This document shows positions 59,717 to 64,000 of a stretch of DNA of 64,000 bases, one piece after another. Position numbers and translations under genes: made by a program. This DNA is from Todiramphus chloris collaris (Eukaryota; Chordata; Aves; Coraciiformes; Alcedinidae). The stretch's first letter is position 1. Each line of letters opens with the position of its first letter. Under the pieces are notes generated by a model. It searched no databases, was not told the DNA's origin, and saw nothing but the letters and a program-made list of their open reading frames with translations. The stretch is from contig JANVCC010000030.1 of assembly GCA_025345505.1 (NCBI GenBank), positions 14,329,065-14,393,064 of the forward strand. Reading direction: 5' to 3'.

Positions 59717-61661
59717 TTCCTGAGATGAAAGTGTTAGGAACAGGCAGGAAATGATCCACTAGGAAATCTGTTTCAATCATTCCCTATTATGGCAGATGCT
59801 TTGGAAATTATTATGTGCTGTGTAAAGAAATACGGTCTTCTGAATTTATTCAGGCTAATTCTGAGTGAGCCCAAAGGTCTTTTATACTGTTCAGGCTGTG
59901 CAAAGAGTCTTAATGCACACAGAAATTAATTTACAACTTATTTAATTCACCTTTGTTCTGCCAGAACCATAGAAAGCAGAAAAGACCAGATCTACACCTT
60001 TTTTGGCACTTGTGTATTGGTCAAGAGTGTTTTTTTCTTTAACTACTGCAGTTAGAGCAATAGAGTGAGCATTAGAGTGACAGGCAGACAGAGCAAATCC
60101 CTAGGGCGGATGTAGCAATAGCTTTATTCAAGGATAATTCATTCCCCTTCTTATAAAGGAATAAGCCCCACACGTATAAACACCTCTATAGCGTTACAAT
60201 TCCAAGCCCAGTAGGGAAGTTTCCTGGTTTTCCACACACAGACACAGGCTTACAATAAATGCTGAGGCCCAAATCACCAAGCATCTCCTCACACCATACT
60301 GTGGGATGAGTTCAAAAGAAAGCGGTGGGCAGATGATTCGACTTTGACAAAAATCTCACTTGCAATGGCCTTGGCAAACTTCTCTTGCCATCTGTTTGCT
60401 GCAATTTCACGTTACTTGCCACACACCTTGAAAGGTTTCCAACTGACATCCGTGGGCTTGAGTCTACCTTCAACTGCCTCAAAGGGTCGTCTTACAAAGA
60501 ATCTTCTCATCCCCATCAGCAACTCAAGCCCTAAGCAACTCCTTAGGAAAAAATGAGTTGTTGCCACTGAGTGCAGGTTGATCTCAGCCACCCTAAAAGT
60601 TCACTTGCTCACACACCTGCAAAAGTCTTGAAAAGAGCAGCCCTGATGGATCTTCCTTTTCTGTTCACAAGGATGTCCCCTCTGATACTTGTTTCTGTTT
60701 TGGGATAGATTTTTTCTCTCCCCAATTTAAATTGCAAACCCCTTGGGATAAGGAATCTTGACTCTTTTCTCTAAAAGCACTAAACCTAGCTGGGCTCTGC
60801 AATAAATCACAATATCTGAGACAGCCACAAATTTGCTTATCTCTTCCTTGCAGGAGAGGGCTGAAGGCTAGCTGTTGAAGTTGTCTTTGGCCACTCCATG
60901 CTGGAGAAACCCTAGGTTTGAATAAAAAGCCAGGGTTTCAGTCTCCCTGTACAGGAGGACAATCCAAATTCCATCTACAAGTTCTACATCATCTGTAAGT
61001 GGCTTCATGCTTGGCACTTGTCTTCCCCTGCCTTTGCAGGGAGAAGAGTCCAAACTGTCCCTGCTGATGCTGAGATGGGGCAGTGTGGGATGAGGGCTGA
61101 CCCCTTTGCAGACCAGTTTACCAGGAGCTCCAGGAGTTTTTCCAGGTGCTTTCAGCCACATTTAAACTCCAGTCATGTGGATAGAAAGCTGATGTCATGG
61201 AAGGCACCATGGGCTCCAGTCTCCTCCCTGCCTGCCTTTACAGGAGCCTTGAAAAAGCCTCCCCGGGGGGTGCGTGCAGAGGAAGGTTGTAAAAAGCCAG
61301 GTACATCATCTAGGACCAAGCAAGGCTGAGTACAAAGCAAAGGGAGACCACAGTTCACTTTCTCCCAACAGAAGAAGGGCTCTTTTTTGCTTTCCCACAG
61401 CCCTCACAGTTTCACCACCTACGTGGCTCTTTCAGGACAGTGTCCCCAGCTCATCTGAATCTCAGGAGCAGGAGTTAAAATGGTGCCCTTGTTCCCTACT
61501 GCAGCATCTCCAGGCTTAGGACAGCACTGAGCCTGGTGCTGTTGAAAGGCCTCTGTATAACTGGCACGTGGGCTGGTCGCCAAAATCAGCCTCCCTGTAT
61601 TCCCTCAGCCTGAACATGCATTAATGGCTGGCTTCAGCCAGGAGATATCAGGCACATGGTT
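59717..61661. other. Unique DNA, no gene recognised
   Basis: Frames of up to 103 codons, none recognisable. No repeat family is recognised. Confidence 0.35.
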
Positions 61662-61700
61662 AAAGTTAGGTGCCTGCTCCAGTTCCCAGTCAAGAACCAG
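61662..61700. mobile_element. Possible MITE centre relic (type A)
   Basis: AAAGTTAGGTGCCTGCTCC then AGTTCCCAGTCAAG resembles the GTTAGGTGCCTAACTCCC-ATTGAAGTCAA centre of the 7.83 kb element type. It is short and imperfect. Confidence 0.33.
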
Positions 61701-61924
61701 ATATTCACCATGTGAACCGTGGTGCTACTCAGTCAAAACAACTCAAAATAAAAGAGCCGTCTACTAACAGTGAGAGGAATTTGTTTGGTGTAAATTACTT
61801 GGCAAACAATCCTGCACCTCAGATACATTTCAGAAAATTGTGACCTATTTCTGGATGACTTATCACACCCACACCTGGCAAAATTCCTCCAATAGATCAG
61901 TTGTGATTAATGATTTCAATGTTT
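61701..61924. other. Unique DNA, no gene seen
   Basis: Short spacer, nothing recognised. Confidence 0.3.
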
Positions 61925-61962
61925 TTATTATTATTGTTATTATTACTATTATTATTATCATC
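61925..61962. repeat. (TTA)n microsatellite, imperfect
   Basis: TTATTATTATTG and TATTATTA units with a few substitutions, ending in TCATCATAA. Confidence 0.8.
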
Positions 61963-62374
61963 ATAACCTGCTTTGGCCACCTTAAATGTTCTGAGACAAG
62001 ATGAAAGTACTGAAACTTCTAATGCCTCCCTACAGAGTCGCTACTGTAGGAGTGAAAAAGAGAAGAATGGATCAGTTTTTAGTAAAACCCTTGGTTTATG
62101 TAAAGCATCTGATTCAAAACCTATTTTCTATGTAGCCTTTTCTTGCAGACTGAAATAGTAGGCTGCATTCAAACTAGACTTTGAGCTCACTGAAAAGGAA
62201 ATGCTGATGAAAATCACGACTCAAACACCCTTGCATAATTTAACTATTTGTTTTATTGGTGAGATACAACCTGGGCCCTGTTCCACCACTGCAGGAGGAA
62301 ACTCAGCGGAGGCCAGAAGGCCAGACTCGGGCTTAGGCAGCCACTGGACCACAGTCAAACCCAAGGGGTGGAAT
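61963..62374. other. Unique DNA, no gene seen
   Basis: The 173-codon plus frame starting at 62201 runs from here through the MITE relic at 62.38 kb. It is not recognisable and is treated as chance. Confidence 0.3.
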
Positions 62375-62432
62375 TCAGACTGGATCAAACTCCACAGGGA
62401 CTTTGCCATCAGCTTCCACAGGACCAGTTTGC
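62375..62432. mobile_element. Palindromic MITE relic (type H)
   Basis: CTGGATCAAACTCCACAGGG, ACTTTGCCATCAGCTTCCAC and AGGACCAGT. On the minus strand this reads ACTGGTCCTGTGGAAGCTGA then TGGCAAAGTCCCTGTGG. It follows the order of a palindromic element I recall as CTGGTCCTATTGAAGTCAAT, then GGCAAAACTCCCATTGACTT. The outer arms are degraded. Confidence 0.45.
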
Positions 62433-63066
62433 ACTCTAATGACCTTCAAGTGCAGCCCTGCAGAAAGGAATACATTTCTGTTCTTAAAACTGGCATCTGT
62501 TGCATAATTCAAGTTCTCCCAAGGGCTGCCTGTCTTTCTTTGCATCCACCCCAAGTGATGGAGAGAAGCCATGCACCAAGTGCTGGGCAAAATCCATGCC
62601 CCTCTTCTCTGCACGTGGATGGTGGGGTTCCCCTCTCTTCAAACCACCCACACAGAATTCATGACATATTTCCTGGCTGCCCCAAGGGTTTGTGTTTCAC
62701 TTGCTTGACTTTTGGGTCTTGATATCTCTGCAACAATTGCAGCTTCTGAAAAACATTTCAAACATTCCTGCCCAGAAGGCTTTTGGTTAACAGATCATCA
62801 TCATTTGGGAGAAATGGAACTACGAGTCAAACTATGTGCAGCAGGTATGCCCATGTGCTTGTGCTCACAGAGATGCGGTGACACAAGCAGACAGCTCGGC
62901 AGAAATCACCGTCCCACTCTCATTTCTACGATCTCTAAGTAGCTTCCCATTTTCTATATATGAAAAAAATATTTATAGGTATCGGGGAAGTGGTGACATG
63001 AACTCAACCTAAAATGCCTTGCAGCAGAAAAGAGACAAAGTTCCTTGTTGTGGCTGCTGGACAAAT
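62433..63066. other. Unique DNA, no gene recognised
   Basis: Short frames only. AT-rich near 62950-62980. Confidence 0.3.
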
Positions 63067-63099
63067 GCTCACGTGAGGAACTCTGTTCCTCATGTGAGC
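63067..63099. other. Near-perfect hairpin with E-boxes
   Basis: GCTCACGTGAGGAA (63067-63080), a 5-base loop CTCTG, and TTCCTCATGTGAGC (63086-63099). The arms pair over 14 bases with one mismatch, which in plus-strand RNA would be a G-U pair. The left arm holds a canonical E-box CACGTG (63070-63075), and the right arm has CATGTG at 63091-63096. It could act as a paired bHLH site or form an RNA stem. Confidence 0.5.
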
Positions 63100-64000
63100 G
63101 GTGTCACAGTACTGGAGGTGTTCAGTTCAAAGGAAGGTTGACCCTGTGCTACGCCATGGAGAAGTGATGGTGAGATATTGCCTCTTAGGAGAAAGGAGCC
63201 TGGCACTGAGTATTCACCTCTCTAAGAAAGCTGAAGCCAACACCTGAGAAGCTACACGGTAGTCATAGAAGATGCTCAGCCTGCAATGCAAGATGAACTA
63301 TGGATCAGTGTAATTGTTTCTTAAGCTGCTGAAGTATATCAAAAAGCAACACAGAGACTCTAAGTATTGTATTACCACTGCACCCTTTGGTGGCTACAGC
63401 CAACACCTTACCTTTATTTCCATGCTGACAGCACCAAGCAAGTTGATTTATTTTCTGTGCTGTCTTAAATACCAGAGAAGATACACATATCCTAAGATCT
63501 TAGGCATGGGATACAGCAGATGAGTTAAATGTATGCTTAATCAAAGCCTTCTCTTGATTCACTTTGACTTACCTGACTGTTTGCTAAGTGAAACTCTTTA
63601 AAGCATTTCTGAGCCAGCATCCACCAAGGGTCTTTGCATGTGGCAACAGTGATTTGCTGACGTGGCTCAGATAAGCCACAACTGCACTGATCATTTCCTA
63701 CTCCCCTTTCTTGAACTCTTTTGTCGTACACTTAACAAATACTGCTCCAAATCAAGAAACGTGTACAATTAGCAGATTTAGACAGAAGATTGGTTTCATA
63801 TTATTTGCCTTCTGGCTCTGAAGCTCTGGGGAGGACATGTTTTAAAGCTTTCTCTTCAACCACAAGATTTAGAAACTTACTTTTCTACTTTTTTTTTTTT
63901 TTTTTCTCCTAAAGAAAGCTGAGATTCTCATGTAATCACCTGCCTTCAGCAGCTGGGGCATAAAATACAGGACCAAATATGGTTTGAAGTGGAAACAATG
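63100..64000. other. Unique DNA with 17-base T run
   Basis: No gene is recognised. A T run lies at 63889-63905. Confidence 0.35.

Noticed and set aside
62201..62722. 173-codon open frame on the plus strand
   Set aside because: It passes through a palindromic transposon relic and has no recognisable domain.
1..64000. tRNA, 5S, U6 or 7SK genes and endogenous retrovirus structures
   Set aside because: No A/B-box pair, snRNA core words, LTR pairs or retroviral gag/pol peptides were noticed on either strand.

Overview
The window looks like non-coding vertebrate nuclear DNA, most probably avian. The best organism marker is one clear CR1 retroposon at about 33.86-34.43 kb. It has the bird-type 3' end (tandem CACAGAAT on the plus strand followed by GGTTGGAAGGGACC) and a broken reverse-transcriptase C-terminus on the minus strand. 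The rest of the window has very few recent interspersed repeats, which also fits a bird. There are no bacterial signals such as operons or ribosome binding sites. I recognise no intact protein-coding gene, rRNA, tRNA or CRISPR array. The longest open frames (about 200-208 codons, near 0.2-0.8, 1.5-2.1 and 4.6-5.2 kb) lie in GC-rich, stop-poor DNA and carry no domain I know, so I do not call them genes.

Layout. 0-1.35 kb: a pyrimidine tract with a splice-like segment, then a G-skewed CpG-island-like stretch. 1.35-9 kb: unique DNA alternating with AT-rich blocks that look like conserved non-coding (enhancer-type) elements. Those blocks hold octamer and TAATTA-type motifs and a perfect odd palindrome. 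9-33.8 kb: mostly featureless unique DNA with eroded ancient repeats, a second small CpG cluster near 22.8-23.5 kb, G-quadruplex motifs, a 32-base A run and a TG microsatellite. 33.9-34.4 kb: the CR1 copy. 36.97-37.11 kb: a 41-base T run going into a 100-N assembly gap. 37.1-64 kb: more unique DNA with a second, much older CR1/L3-type reverse-transcriptase relic at 50.5-50.9 kb, several palindromic MITE relics, simple repeats and a compact hairpin containing an E-box near the right end.

Interpretation. The best reading is a gene-poor stretch, either intergenic or inside a very large intron. A CpG island and a candidate regulatory cluster sit at its left edge, which suggests that a developmental gene or lncRNA begins or lies just to the left. 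Calls of conserved non-coding elements and of old MITE/L3-like relics come from pattern memory and composition, not from an alignment. No coordinated gene system is visible. The most check-worthy items are the splice-bounded segments at 8.49, 21.03, 27.2 and 40.8 kb, the hairpin at 63.07 kb, and the set of ancient transposon footprints that may have been kept as regulatory DNA.
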